Part shown: piece after piece, positions 53,953 to 63,500 of the stretch
How the letters are laid out: the number at the start of each line of letters is the position of its first letter
Numbering within the stretch: position 1 is the stretch's first letter
NCBI RefSeq assembly: GCF_013177635.1
Contig: NZ_CP030944.1
Coordinates: forward strand, 744,001 to 808,000
DNA length: 64,000 bases
Direction: 5' to 3'
Origin: Arcobacter aquimarinus
GTDB taxonomy: Bacteria; Campylobacterota; Campylobacteria; Campylobacterales; Arcobacteraceae
Notes under the pieces: model-generated
The model's database searches: none
Seen by the model: the letters and a program-made list of their open reading frames with translations, nothing else
Told to the model about the DNA's origin: nothing
Position numbers and translations under genes: made by a program

Positions 53953-54339
53953 TTACTCAGTAACTTCAACAGTTACAGGCGTACCTTCCCAAATTCCGTG
54001 TTTAGTACAGTAACCATGAGCAACTAAGTTTAATTTTGAACCAGTTGGAATGATTGTAAATGTAGTTGTATTATGTGCTTTTACATTTCCTAATGTTCCT
54101 GGAACATATGTAGCTTTTGCTAATAATGTTTCACCGTTAAATAATGAAACAGACTCAATATAATGATCAAAATCATCTGGATGAGTATATTCATTACCCA
54201 TTTTTACAGTAACTTCAAATGGCTCACCTTTTTTTGCAGTTGATGCACAGTGAATAAATGGACTGTGTCTATCAATTAAATCTTTTTTTGCTTCTCTTTC
54301 AACAGTATCAATATCAACATATTTGTTAATTTTTGGCAT
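53953..54339 (-). CDS. superoxide reductase-like (desulfoferrodoxin/neelaredoxin)
   Basis: The 128-residue protein matches the one-iron class II superoxide reductases, which reduce superoxide to peroxide with an Fe(His)4Cys site. Ligands are His in RHSPFIHC, His residues in EYTHPDDFDHYIESV, and the Cys/His end YCTKHGIWEG. The usual GEKHxP lysine/glutamate loop reads IDRHSP here, so the active-site Lys is Arg-like. No N-terminal rubredoxin-type desulforedoxin domain is present. AGGAGATT precedes the ATG. It is monocistronic, divergent from thiL. Confidence 0.85.
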   Translation of the reverse strand: MPKINKYVDIDTVEREAKKDLIDRHSPFIHCASTAKKGEPFEVTVKMGNEYTHPDDFDHYIESVSLFNGETLLAKATYVPGTLGNVKAHNTTTFTIIPTGSKLNLVAHGYCTKHGIWEGTPVTVEVTE

Positions 54340-54467
54340 GGTAATCTCCTAATTAAATTTTTAAAAATAGATTATACAATAATTTTTGTAAAATAATTAA
54401 GATATTTTTTATCCTCTTTGTTTAAATTAGAAAATTCTTTTGTTTTCGTGTATATTTTGCTCATCTT

Positions 54468-54476
54468 TGATATAAT
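54468..54476 (+). promoter_or_regulatory. extended -10 just before thiL
   Basis: TGATATAAT is a perfect TGn-TATAAT extended -10. It ends six bases before the thiL ATG and no Shine-Dalgarno sequence lies between, so transcription would begin at or next to the start codon. Confidence 0.6.
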
Positions 54477-54482
54477 AAAAAT

Positions 54483-55304
54483 ATGAATAAAGAAGAATAT
54501 TTTATAAAACAATTTTCAAATAACAAAATAATTGGTGATGATGGTGCTTTTATTGATGGATTTGTTTACTCAATGGATGCTTTTTTTGAAAATGTACATT
54601 TTAAAAAAGAGTGGATGAGTTTAAAACAAATTGCTTATAAATCAATGATTGTAAATATCTCAGATGCGATTGTTATGAATGCAAAGCCTTTATATGCACT
54701 TTTAAGTGTTGCAATTCCTAAATCATACAGTGAAGATGATTTGAAAGAGTTAGCAAAAGGTTTTAAAAAGGCTGCTCAAGAGTTTGAAATAGAGATTATT
54801 GGTGGGGATACAATCTCAAATGAAAAATTAGATATTTCTGTTACTATTATCTCAAAATCATCAAATCCAATTTTTAGAACTGGAGTAAAAAAAGATGATT
54901 TTTTATGTTATACAGGAACTTTAGGTAGTTCAAAAAAAGATTTAGCAGCTTTATTTAAAAATGAGAAAATTTCTAAAAAATCAAAATTTATAAAACCAGT
55001 TTTAAATCCTAAATTTTTTTATGAAATAGCTCCTTTTGTTACAGCATCTATGGATATCTCAGATGGATTATTTTTTGAATTAGAAAGATTATCAAAGGCA
55101 AGTAAAATAGGATTTGAATTTTTTGAAGAAATTGATGAAAATATTGGAACATCAGGAGAAGAGTATGAAATACTTTTTTCATTTAATCAAAAAAATTTAA
55201 AAAAGATAGAAAAAATTGCAAAAAAATATAAAATAAAATTAAATATTTTTGCAAAAGCTATAAAAGGTAGTTATAAAACAGATGCTAAAAATCATCATTT
55301 TTAG
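54483..55304 (+). CDS. thiL: thiamine-monophosphate kinase
   Basis: ThiL phosphorylates thiamine monophosphate to the diphosphate cofactor. The 273-residue protein is short for the family but keeps the key parts: GDDGAFIDGFVYSMDAFFENVHF (substrate and metal), NISDAIVMNAKPLYAL, IIGGDTISNEKLDISVTI and SMDISDGLFFELERLS, with SGEEYEILF near the end. The acidic residues of the GDD and DISDG motifs bind Mg-ATP. Its mRNA may be leaderless. The ATG is the first in-frame start. Confidence 0.93.
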   Translation: MNKEEYFIKQFSNNKIIGDDGAFIDGFVYSMDAFFENVHFKKEWMSLKQIAYKSMIVNISDAIVMNAKPLYALLSVAIPKSYSEDDLKELAKGFKKAAQEFEIEIIGGDTISNEKLDISVTIISKSSNPIFRTGVKKDDFLCYTGTLGSSKKDLAALFKNEKISKKSKFIKPVLNPKFFYEIAPFVTASMDISDGLFFELERLSKASKIGFEFFEEIDENIGTSGEEYEILFSFNQKNLKKIEKIAKKYKIKLNIFAKAIKGSYKTDAKNHHF

Positions 55305-55344
55305 CAAAAAAATATTAGGAACTTAATTTAAAGGAAATAAAATA

Positions 55345-56409
55345 TTGGAACAATTACAAAGATATTTAAATCACTCAAAAATTGATGTGGTTTTTAAACA
55401 AAACAAAGATGATTTTGTTGTTACTGAAATTCCACTTTATGAATTTTCAGGTGATGGTGAGCATTTGGTTTTAAAGATTAGAAAAAAAGATTTAGCAACT
55501 TGGGATGCTATAGAAATTTTAGCAAGATATTTAAATTGTAGTTCAAGAGAGTTTGGGTATGCAGGGTTAAAAGATAAAAATGCTTTAACTGTTCAATCGA
55601 TTTCAATTCATAGAAAATATGAAGAGCAATTAAAATCTTTTCAACATGAAAATATAAAAATTCTTGAAACAACTTATCATAATAATAAAATTAAAGTAGG
55701 GCATTTAAAAGGAAATAAATTTTTTATTAGACTTAAAAGAGTTGGAGCAATTGAAAAAAGAAAAATAGAAGAGGCTTTAGGACAAATCGTAACTTATGGT
55801 ATTCCAAATTATTTTGGTTTTCAAAGATTTGGAGTAGAAGGGGATAACTATAAAAAAGGTAAAGATATTATTGATGGAAAATTAAAAGAGAAAAGAAGAA
55901 ATTTGAAGCAAATGTATATCAATGCTTATCAAAGTTATCTTTTTAACTCTTGGCTTTCAAAAAGAATCGAAATATCAAAACTTATTGATGCTTTTGAGCC
56001 AAAAGAGATTTATGAAAAATTAAATCTTCCTTTAGATGTTGTAAAAAGAATGAAAAAACAAAAACATCCTTTTAAACTTTTAACAGGTGATTTGTTATCT
56101 CATTATCCTTTTGGAAAAATTTTTACAATTGAAGATTTAGAAGAAGAAGCTTTGAAATTTTATAAAAGAGATAGAGTTCCCACAGGACTTTTAAGTGGAA
56201 ATAGGGTTAAAACTTCAATTGATTTAGCTTATGAAATAGAAAAAGAGTTTGAAGAAAAAACAGGAGAAGATGGCGCAAGAAGATTTGCATGGGTTTTTCC
56301 TGAAGATGTTTCAAGTAACTATAAAGAAGAAAAAAACTGGATGGAAATACAATTTTATCTTCCAAAAGGTTCATACGCTACAGAAGTAATAGCTGAAATA
56401 ATTCATTAA
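55345..56409 (+). CDS. truD: tRNA pseudouridine synthase TruD
   Basis: TruD makes pseudouridine 13 in tRNA. The 354-residue protein starts with TTG, preceded by AAAGGAAA. It has the family's motif REFGYAGLKDKNALTVQ, in which the Asp of KDK is the catalytic nucleophile. GIPNYFGFQRFGVEGDNY, YINAYQSYLFN and the TRUD insertion domain (residues about 150-310) follow, with FVLPKGSYATEV-like sequence near the end (YLPKGSYATEVIAE). It is 40 bases after thiL on the same strand. Confidence 0.95.
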   Translation: MEQLQRYLNHSKIDVVFKQNKDDFVVTEIPLYEFSGDGEHLVLKIRKKDLATWDAIEILARYLNCSSREFGYAGLKDKNALTVQSISIHRKYEEQLKSFQHENIKILETTYHNNKIKVGHLKGNKFFIRLKRVGAIEKRKIEEALGQIVTYGIPNYFGFQRFGVEGDNYKKGKDIIDGKLKEKRRNLKQMYINAYQSYLFNSWLSKRIEISKLIDAFEPKEIYEKLNLPLDVVKRMKKQKHPFKLLTGDLLSHYPFGKIFTIEDLEEEALKFYKRDRVPTGLLSGNRVKTSIDLAYEIEKEFEEKTGEDGARRFAWVFPEDVSSNYKEEKNWMEIQFYLPKGSYATEVIAEIIH

Positions 56410-56485
56410 TAACTAAATAAATATAAAATGTATTAAGTAAAAATCAGTTAAACTATTCATAGGAAATAGGATAAAAAGGATAAGT

Positions 56486-56839
56486 ATGAAATATGAAGAG
56501 TTGATAGCACAGTTATGTGAAGTTATAAAAGAATCAGAAAATAATGCTCAATTGATTTATGAAAATGCAGAAAGTATTGATTTTATAGTTGATGATTTAG
56601 ATATTCTTCTTCACAAAAAAAATAAGATTAAAAATATGATTTCTGAAATTTATGGTCTATTACAAAATCAAGATTTACATAGACAAAAGATAGAAAGAGT
56701 TGTTAATTTTGTTTGTGAAAAAAATGATATAGATAAAACTCAATATAATCTGGCTCCAAGTGCTAAAAATATTGACTCTTGTGAAGATACTTTATCCGCA
56801 GATGAGTTAGAGTTATTAATAAAACAAATGCAGTCTTAA
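56486..56839 (+). CDS. small CheZ-like protein (DxxxQ motif)
   Basis: The 117-residue helical protein has no strong family match. Its central helix ends in LLQNQDLHRQKIERVVNFV, where D63 and Q67 form the QDxxxQ signature used by CheZ-type phosphatases to dephosphorylate CheY (CheZ: QDLTGQ). The C-terminus (LSADELELLIKQMQS) is an amphipathic acidic helix after a flexible linker, recalling the CheY-binding tail of CheZ. It is about half the size of known epsilonproteobacterial CheZ proteins. AAGGATAAG lies before the ATG. It converges with a chemoreceptor gene. CheZ-like action is inference. Confidence 0.6.
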   Translation: MKYEELIAQLCEVIKESENNAQLIYENAESIDFIVDDLDILLHKKNKIKNMISEIYGLLQNQDLHRQKIERVVNFVCEKNDIDKTQYNLAPSAKNIDSCEDTLSADELELLIKQMQS

Positions 56840-56867
56840 AATAAAAGAAGAATTTTCTTCTTTTATT
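56840..56867. terminator. bidirectional hairpin
   Basis: AATAAAAGAAGAA (56840-56852) and TTCTTCTTTTATT (56855-56867) form a perfect 13-bp stem with a 2-nt gap between the CheZ-like and chemoreceptor genes. It overlaps the chemoreceptor stop. The stem is low in G+C. Confidence 0.5.
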
Positions 56868-59052
56868 TCTTTTTACAAGCTTCTCTTTTTACGTTATTTA
56901 AATTTCCAAAAATTCTTAAAGCTTCCATTTCAACTTCTTTAGCTTTTTTATTTAGTTCTTCATTTTTCTCTTTATTTGAATTCGCATTTACTAATTCTTG
57001 TAGGTTAAGATGGAATTTAGTATTTAACTCATCTATATTTTTCATAATAGTCATATCTACTCTTTTACCTGAGTTAATATGTTTTTCACTCCATTGTTTT
57101 AAAGAAGTGTTCTCTTCAATTTTAAATGATTTATAATTCCCTAACTTCCCATAAACTTTATCTTTTGTATTTAGCAAATCAACTTTTAATAAAGCTGTAT
57201 CATAAACTAAATCTACATCGCAAACTTTATCTAATGAATCCTCTAAAAAAGATGCTCTTGCTGCTGCTGTAACTAATGAATTAGACATTTGTGCAATATT
57301 TGAAGCCATTGTTGAAATTTGATCTGCTACTTGTGCATTTTTTTGTGTTGCTTGGTCTAGCATATTAATTGCATCATTAATTTGAATAATACCTCTTTCT
57401 TGCTCTTTTGAAGCAGTTGCTACTTTATCTATTGTTAAAATAGTATTTGAAATATTTTCATTTAACTCTTTATATCCTTCTATCATATTATCAGAAATAT
57501 TTTTACCTTCTTTAGCCTTTTTACTTGCTAGTTCTACTATATTTTTTATTTCTCGTGCTGCTTCTGCACTTCTATTTGCTAAGTTTCTTACTTCAGCTGC
57601 AACAACAGCAAATCCTTTTCCAGCTTCTCCAGCCGTTGCTGCTTCAACGGCTGCATTTAGTGAAAGAATATTTGTTTGGAATGCTATTTGATCAATTACT
57701 TCAATAGCTTCATTAATAGAACTTACTTCTTTATTTATTTCATCCATTGAATTAGCTGTTTGATTTGCTAACTCTTGACCATTTTTAGCAGAAACTGTTA
57801 CATTATGAGCTAATTGTGACATTTGTGTTGTTGCTTGTGTATTTGCTTGAATAGTTGATGTTATTTCTTCTAGTGCAGCTGCTGTTTCTTCTAGTGATGC
57901 AGCTTGTTGATTAGAAGATGTAGATAAATTATTTGAAGCATTTGAAAGGGTTTTTGTATTTTCATTTAAAGAGTTACCCGTATTCATAACCATTGCTAAA
58001 ATTTCAGATGTATTATTTCCAACAAGTTTTATTCCTGAAGTTACTGAACCTAAGTTTCCATAAATCCCATCATCATTTATAATAAAATCATATTTTGATT
58101 CTGCATAATATCTTAATGTTTCATTTATTTTATCAACAGTTTGTTTTGTTCTTTCAATCATTGAATTTAATTTATTTTTTAAATCTTCAACATGTGGATT
58201 AGAAGCTATTCCATTTACTTTATAAACAAAGAATCCATTTGCAGTTTTTTCTAAAACATCACTTGCTTCTTCAATAACTTTTTCATCTTGTTTTAATCCA
58301 ACTCTTACTTTATTCATATATGAGTTAAATAAATCAGCAACTTCTCCTATTTCATCCTTTGAATCAACACTTAATGTAATGTTTGTATCATTTGAATGTA
58401 AAAGATTTTCAAATCCATTTTTTAATTTTCCTATTGGATTTGTAGCTTTTTTTACAATAAAGAAAATTAATCCTATTGTTAATATTGATAAAAGTATTGA
58501 AATAAATGATATCTCTGTAATTAATGTATTGATTTTTTTATCTGATTCATCTAGTGAAAAAGTTAAATCCATTACTCCTATTACATCACCTTCATTTTGA
58601 TTTGCATGACACATCATACATTCTGCTGTTGCTATCATTGGTTTTATCATTCTTAGACTATGACCATTTTCATCTTTTGTTTGTAACAATAAAGGTTCTT
58701 TGGTATCAAAAGTTTTTAAAATATCTTTATCTGTAGTATATTTATCATTTGATGGATAAAGTTCCATTAATGGTTGACTTTTTGCAACAGTTAAATTTTT
58801 TACACCCTTTATCTGCCTTGCATCATCTTCTGCTTTTGCTATTTGTGCAGGATCTCCTGTGTTCATAGCATTTCTAAGACTTTGAAACATCGCAGCATTT
58901 AACATCTCTAAGTTTTCTTTTGTTTTAACTATTGAATCTTCTGTTACTTTTGAAGTTGTTACAAAGATTACAGTTAAGCTACTAAATGACATCAAAATGA
59001 ATAAAGCTATGATAATTTTATTACTTATCTTTTTTGTTATTATTTCAAACAT
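56863..59052 (-). CDS. chemoreceptor with CxxCH haem motif and degenerate CZB tail
   Basis: The 729-residue methyl-accepting protein has a first helix (about 11-32), a periplasmic domain of about 150 residues with ECMMCHANQ (CxxCH at 145-149, a c-type haem site as in Tll0287-like/DUF3365 sensors), a second helix (about 186-207), HAMP, and a long signalling hairpin with [19 protein letters not shown] and [19 protein letters not shown] tail of about 120 residues resembles a CZB zinc domain whose His/Cys ligands are mostly lost. It likely senses redox or a gas or haem ligand, by inference. A TATAAT lies upstream on its strand. Confidence 0.85.
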   Translation of the reverse strand: MFEIITKKISNKIIIALFILMSFSSLTVIFVTTSKVTEDSIVKTKENLEMLNAAMFQSLRNAMNTGDPAQIAKAEDDARQIKGVKNLTVAKSQPLMELYPSNDKYTTDKDILKTFDTKEPLLLQTKDENGHSLRMIKPMIATAECMMCHANQNEGDVIGVMDLTFSLDESDKKINTLITEISFISILLSILTIGLIFFIVKKATNPIGKLKNGFENLLHSNDTNITLSVDSKDEIGEVADLFNSYMNKVRVGLKQDEKVIEEASDVLEKTANGFFVYKVNGIASNPHVEDLKNKLNSMIERTKQTVDKINETLRYYAESKYDFIINDDGIYGNLGSVTSGIKLVGNNTSEILAMVMNTGNSLNENTKTLSNASNNLSTSSNQQAASLEETAAALEEITSTIQANTQATTQMSQLAHNVTVSAKNGQELANQTANSMDEINKEVSSINEAIEVIDQIAFQTNILSLNAAVEAATAGEAGKGFAVVAAEVRNLANRSAEAAREIKNIVELASKKAKEGKNISDNMIEGYKELNENISNTILTIDKVATASKEQERGIIQINDAINMLDQATQKNAQVADQISTMASNIAQMSNSLVTAAARASFLEDSLDKVCDVDLVYDTALLKVDLLNTKDKVYGKLGNYKSFKIEENTSLKQWSEKHINSGKRVDMTIMKNIDELNTKFHLNLQELVNANSNKEKNEELNKKAKEVEMEALRIFGNLNNVKREACKKK

Positions 59053-59158
59053 TTTACCAGCCTTTTTGTTTAAGTGTATTTATTATATAATGAAATCTAT
59101 TTATTAAATATTAATTAAATATTAAATTGAACAATTTATTTAACAAAGAGTAAAATGT

Positions 59159-59722
59159 ATGATTGTAGGGCTTATAGGAAAAGTAACGAAAAAAGAACCA
59201 ACATTATTAAATATAAATGTTAATGGAATTATTTACGAAGTGTTTGTGTCAATTAATTGTAGTTCAAAAATTATTTCTGATGAAATAAAGTTAGAAATCA
59301 CACATATTATTAGAGAAGATTCACAATCTTTATATGGTTTTTTAGATTCAAATGAGAAAAAACTTTTTGATACGGTTATTAAAATAAATGGTGTTGGACC
59401 AAAGGTTGCACTTGCCATTTGTTCAACGTTCACTCCAACTTCATTTGCACAAATAGTAAATGAAAATGATGTTTCAATGCTAAAAAGAGTTCCTGGAATT
59501 GGACCAAAAGGTGCCAGTAGAATTTTAGTTGAATTATCTGGATTTATTGTTGATTCCCATGACAATTTGGAAGATTCAAGTTTATCTTCATCTTTTGAAG
59601 CAGCTTTAGCTTTAGAATCATTGGGATTTAAAAAAGATGTTGTATCAAAAGTATTAAAAACTTGTGTTAGTGGAAATACAAGTGATTTAGTAAAAGAAGC
59701 ATTAAGAAAATTACAAAAATAA
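59159..59722 (+). CDS. ruvA: Holliday junction DNA helicase subunit RuvA
   Basis: RuvA binds four-way DNA junctions and recruits RuvB for branch migration. The 187-residue protein has the OB fold at the start ([19 protein letters not shown]), two helix-hairpin-helix motifs ([15 protein letters not shown] and [16 protein letters not shown]) and the flexible acidic linker before domain III (about 145-187). The length is close to normal. It is the first of the ruvA-ddl-hydrolase-murF group that also clusters in Campylobacter. Spacing to ddl is 24 bases. Confidence 0.96.
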   Translation: MIVGLIGKVTKKEPTLLNINVNGIIYEVFVSINCSSKIISDEIKLEITHIIREDSQSLYGFLDSNEKKLFDTVIKINGVGPKVALAICSTFTPTSFAQIVNENDVSMLKRVPGIGPKGASRILVELSGFIVDSHDNLEDSSLSSSFEAALALESLGFKKDVVSKVLKTCVSGNTSDLVKEALRKLQK

Positions 59723-59746
59723 ATTTTAAATAAGGAATACAAGAAG

Positions 59747-60787
59747 ATGAAAGTTGCTATAGTTTTTGGTGGTGTTAGTTTTGAACATGAAATTTCAATA
59801 GTTAGTTCAATTGCAATGAAAGATGTGTTAAAAGAGGAATTAATATATCTTTTTTTAGATGCTTCAAGAGATATGTATCATATTCCAACAGATATTATAA
59901 AATCAAAACTATTTAGTTCAGGTGATTATAAAAAATTTGAAAAAGTATATTTTCAAAAAGGTGGTTTTTATAAAAAAGGTGGACTTTTTGCTAAAGAAAA
60001 AAGTATTGATTTTGATGTTGTTTTAAATCTATCTCACGGAGGAGATGGAGAAGATGGTATTTTATCATCTGTTTTAGATTTTTATAGTATTCCATTTATA
60101 GCTCCAAGAACTGAAGCTTGTGTAATTAGTTCAAATAAGTTTTTAACAAAAGGTTATGCTTCAAGTGTTGAAGTTAATACTTTAGATTATAAATATTTTA
60201 CAAAAGGTGATGAAGTTGTAGTTGAAACTTTTCCAGTTATTTTAAAACCTGTAAAACTTGGAAGTTCAATTGGAGTTTCTATAGTAAAATCTCAAGAAGA
60301 GTTAGAATATGCTTTAGATGTTGCTTATGAATTTGATGATGCAATAATAATTGAACCATTCATTAGTGGAGTTAAAGAATACAATTTAGCTGGAACAAAA
60401 GTAAATGGTGAATTTAAATTTTCAATTATTGAAGAACCACAAAAAACAGAATTTTTGGATTTTGATAAAAAGTATTTAGATTTTTCAAGAACTTCAAAAG
60501 CAAAAGAGGTTGATTTAGGTGAAAAATTAAATAATGAAATTAAAGAGTCATTTAAAAGATTGTATAACAACCTGTTTGAAGGTTCTATCATAAGATGTGA
60601 TTTCTTTGTTGTAAATGATAAAGTATATTTAAATGAGATAAATTCAATACCTGGTTCTATGGCTAACTATTTATTTGAAGATTTTTCTACATTATTTAAA
60701 GAAGTAGCAAATAACTTACCAAGAAAAAAACATATTCCAATAAATTATGAATATGTAAATAAAATTCAAGCAAGTAAGGGAAAATAA
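59747..60787 (+). CDS. ddl: D-alanine--D-alanine ligase
   Basis: Ddl joins two D-Ala residues for the peptidoglycan stem. The 346-residue ATP-grasp enzyme starts VAIVFGGVSFEHEISIVSS. It has LSHGGDGEDGILSSVLDF, VILKPVKLGSSIGVSIVKS (P-loop Lys and Ser), IIEPFISGVKEYNLAG and IRCDFFVVNDKVYLNEINSIPGSM, in which the acidic residues hold magnesium. The insert between about 200 and 250 is typical of epsilonproteobacterial Ddl. AAGGAA lies before the ATG. The next gene starts three bases after its stop. Confidence 0.95.
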   Translation: MKVAIVFGGVSFEHEISIVSSIAMKDVLKEELIYLFLDASRDMYHIPTDIIKSKLFSSGDYKKFEKVYFQKGGFYKKGGLFAKEKSIDFDVVLNLSHGGDGEDGILSSVLDFYSIPFIAPRTEACVISSNKFLTKGYASSVEVNTLDYKYFTKGDEVVVETFPVILKPVKLGSSIGVSIVKSQEELEYALDVAYEFDDAIIIEPFISGVKEYNLAGTKVNGEFKFSIIEEPQKTEFLDFDKKYLDFSRTSKAKEVDLGEKLNNEIKESFKRLYNNLFEGSIIRCDFFVVNDKVYLNEINSIPGSMANYLFEDFSTLFKEVANNLPRKKHIPINYEYVNKIQASKGK

Positions 60788-60790
60788 ACT

Positions 60791-61510
60791 TTGGCAACAA
60801 AAAGTTTAACTATTAACAATAAATTTTTTGATATTTCCTATGAAATTATAAATCCAATGGCGACAAAGGATATTGTATTCTTACATGGTTGGGGTTCAAA
60901 TAAAGATATTATGAAAAATGTTTTTTCTCCATATCTTAAAAATTTTAGACATATTTATATAGATTTGCCAGGATTTGGAAAAAGTGAAAATAAATATGTT
61001 TTAACAACAAATGAGTATGCAAAAATTACAGAAGAGTTTTTAAAACTCCTAAATTCTTCAAAAGATATAATTGTTGGTCATTCTTATGGTGGAAAGGTAG
61101 CGACTTTAATAAATCCAAAAAATCTTGTGCTTTTAAGTAGTGCAGGAATTTTAGAAGAAAAGCCACTTGATGTTAAAATAAAAATATTTTTTGCAAAATT
61201 TTTAAATTTTTTTGGTTTAAAAAATATAACTAAAAGATTTAGAAGTAAAGATGTAAATAGTATGAGTGAAAATATGTATTTGACTTTTAAAAATGTAGTT
61301 AATGAGGATTTCTTTCAAGAATTTTCTAATTTTACAAATAATGCATTAATATTTTGGGGTAAAAATGATGTAGCAACTTCACTAAAATCAGGTGAAACAA
61401 TTGCAAATTTAATAAAAAAATCATCATTTATATCTTATGATGGCGATCATTACTTCTTTGTGAAAAACGCAAAAGATATTACAACGAGAATAGAAAATGG
61501 AATATGTTAA
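60791..61510 (+). CDS. alpha/beta-hydrolase of the murF cluster
   Basis: The 239-residue protein starts with TTG after AAGGGAAA. It has the oxyanion segment FLHGWGSNKDIM, the nucleophile elbow IIVGHSYGGKVAT (Ser in GHSYGG), the Asp region IFWGKNDVATS and the final His in YDGDHYFFVKNAKD, so the catalytic triad looks complete. The substrate is unknown. Its place between ddl and murF, as in Campylobacter, suggests an envelope-linked ester or thioester reaction, but this is only context. It overlaps murF by 14 bases. Confidence 0.88.
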   Translation: MATKSLTINNKFFDISYEIINPMATKDIVFLHGWGSNKDIMKNVFSPYLKNFRHIYIDLPGFGKSENKYVLTTNEYAKITEEFLKLLNSSKDIIVGHSYGGKVATLINPKNLVLLSSAGILEEKPLDVKIKIFFAKFLNFFGLKNITKRFRSKDVNSMSENMYLTFKNVVNEDFFQEFSNFTNNALIFWGKNDVATSLKSGETIANLIKKSSFISYDGDHYFFVKNAKDITTRIENGIC

Positions 61511-62933
61511 TATAATTACACACATAATATTGATTATGAGTTTAGGTTGGTATTTAATTACTAATCTACAATGGTATAACTATAAATTAGATAGAGTTAT
61601 TTTTAAGCATCATAAATGGCAATGGCATATAACTTATTTCCTATCTCCTATTATACTTTTTTATATTATTCCTGAACCTTATTTCCCTATTTATTTTTAT
61701 ATTGTATATATGACAAGTTTTGTTTTATGGAATAGAAAATTAGATAAGCCATTGGTTTTGACAGCAAGAGTAAAAAGATTTTTAATAATCTTACTTTTTG
61801 TAACTTTTTCTATGACAGCACTTTGTCTATCAAATCCAAAATGTACAAATATGTTTATTTTTGCTCCTTTAGTTTTAACTTATGCTATTTCTACGATTTT
61901 AGAAAAAATATTTTTTATTTCATTTAAACATAAGGGTAAACAAAGACATCAAAGTATCGCAGGTTTACGTACTATTGCAATAACAGCTTCTTTTGGTAAA
62001 ACTTCAATCAAAAACTATTTATATCATGTTTTAAAAAATAAATATAAAGTTTATAAAACTCCAAGAAGTGTAAATACAATAGGTGGAATAGTTTTAGATG
62101 TAAATAAAGATTTGCCTTTAGATACACAAATATATATTGCAGAAGCAGGAGCTAGATTAAAAGGTGATATTGAAGAGATAGCTTTATTTTTAGAACCTCA
62201 AATATGTATAATTGGAAGTGTTGGAGAGCAACATATTGAGTATTTTAAAACCTTAGATAATATTATTCATACTAAAATGGAACTTTTAAAATCTCCAAAA
62301 ATGCAAATGGGATTTGTTCATGAATCAGTTCCTATAAAAGATTATCCAACAATAACAAAGTTCCCTAATAATCTTAAAATTACAAAAAGTAATTTAGATG
62401 GAATTTGGTTTGATGTTGAAGTTGCTGGAAAAATAGAAAATTTTTATGCTCCAATTTTAGGAAGTTTTAATGCTATAAATTTAACAGCAGTTATTTTAGT
62501 CGCAAATTATTTAGGTATGAGTATTCCTGAAATAAAAGTTTCTTTAATGGGACTACCGCAGGTTGAACATAGACTTCAAAAGATTGAAGCAGGTGGTAAG
62601 TTAATTATTGATGACTCTTATAATGGTAATTTAGAAGGTATGTTAGAAGCTGTAAATATTTGTACAAATCATAAAGGAAGAAAAGTAATAATAACTCCAG
62701 GACTTGTAGAATCAACTGATGAAGCAAATATTCTTTTAGCAAGAGCAATAAATGAAAATTTTGATTTTGTAATATTAACAGGAAGTTTAAATACGCATTT
62801 ATTTGTAGCAAATATAGATAAACAAAAAGTTTATGTTTTAAAAGACAAATCTTTAATGGAAGCAACATTAGCAAAAACAACAAAAGCTGGAGATTTGATT
62901 TTATTTGCAAATGATGCTCCTAATTTTATTTAG
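61497..62933 (+). CDS. murF: UDP-MurNAc-pentapeptide synthetase MurF, membrane-anchored form
   Basis: MurF adds D-Ala-D-Ala to the UDP-MurNAc-tripeptide. The 478-residue protein has an N-terminal stretch of about 140 residues with five hydrophobic helices, then a Mur ligase core: ATP loop IAITASFGKTSIKNYL, YIAEAGARLKGDIEEIA, IGSVGEQHIEYF, HRLQKIEAGGKLIIDDSYNGN (conserved His/Arg and Asp-Ser-Tyr-Asn) and TPGLVES. The GSxGKT loop reads ASFGKTS. The membrane part is a known feature of epsilonproteobacterial MurF. It follows ddl and the hydrolase, so substrate and enzyme are encoded together. Confidence 0.88.
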   Translation: MEYVNIITHIILIMSLGWYLITNLQWYNYKLDRVIFKHHKWQWHITYFLSPIILFYIIPEPYFPIYFYIVYMTSFVLWNRKLDKPLVLTARVKRFLIILLFVTFSMTALCLSNPKCTNMFIFAPLVLTYAISTILEKIFFISFKHKGKQRHQSIAGLRTIAITASFGKTSIKNYLYHVLKNKYKVYKTPRSVNTIGGIVLDVNKDLPLDTQIYIAEAGARLKGDIEEIALFLEPQICIIGSVGEQHIEYFKTLDNIIHTKMELLKSPKMQMGFVHESVPIKDYPTITKFPNNLKITKSNLDGIWFDVEVAGKIENFYAPILGSFNAINLTAVILVANYLGMSIPEIKVSLMGLPQVEHRLQKIEAGGKLIIDDSYNGNLEGMLEAVNICTNHKGRKVIITPGLVESTDEANILLARAINENFDFVILTGSLNTHLFVANIDKQKVYVLKDKSLMEATLAKTTKAGDLILFANDAPNFI

Positions 62934-62955
62934 TTAAAAGAAAATAGGAAGTTAT

Positions 62956-63444
62956 ATGGAACATCTATACGCGCCATGGCGATACTCTTATGTTAGTGAA
63001 GAAAAAATTGAAGGTTGTGTTTTTTGTCATATTGCCAATAATTTAGAAGATGAAAAACTTCAAGTTTTATTTTATGATGAATATTGTTATGTTGTTATGA
63101 ATAAATTTCCATATAGTCCAGGTCATATAATGGTAATTCCTTTCTTTCATACTTCAAATATAGAAGAGTTAGAAGAAGAAATTTGGCAAAGAGTAAGTAA
63201 AAGAGTTAGACAAGCTGTATCTCTTTTAAAGCAAGTTATGCCATGTGAAGGTGTAAATATTGGTATGAATCTTGGACGTGCTGCCGGTGCTGGAATAGAA
63301 CAACACGTTCATTATCATATTTTACCAAGATGGATAGGTGATACAAATTTTATTACATCAATTGGAGAAACAAGAGTTTATCCAGCTGATTTTAATGAAA
63401 TTTTTATAAAACTTAAAAATAGCTCATCAAAATATTTTATTTAA
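62956..63444 (+). CDS. HIT-family nucleotide hydrolase/phosphorylase
   Basis: The 162-residue protein has the full HIT motif IEQHVHYHILPRW (HxHxH) and the C4/H zinc-like start with CVFCHIANN. The residues YAPWRYSYV and GHIMVIPFFHTSN are typical of the Ap4A phosphorylase-like branch of the family. It would act on dinucleoside polyphosphates or nucleoside phosphoramidates in the cytoplasm. AGGAAG lies before the ATG. It is 22 bases after murF and probably in the same operon. Confidence 0.9.
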   Translation: MEHLYAPWRYSYVSEEKIEGCVFCHIANNLEDEKLQVLFYDEYCYVVMNKFPYSPGHIMVIPFFHTSNIEELEEEIWQRVSKRVRQAVSLLKQVMPCEGVNIGMNLGRAAGAGIEQHVHYHILPRWIGDTNFITSIGETRVYPADFNEIFIKLKNSSSKYFI

Positions 63445-63500
63445 TCACAAATTTTAAATAACAGAGTAGAATAATTTTTTATTTTATTTAGGAGTTCTTA

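Noticed and set aside
59233-59742. 169-codon minus-strand frame over ruvA
   Set aside because: It is the reverse complement of conserved RuvA coding sequence, with no ribosome binding site or family resemblance.
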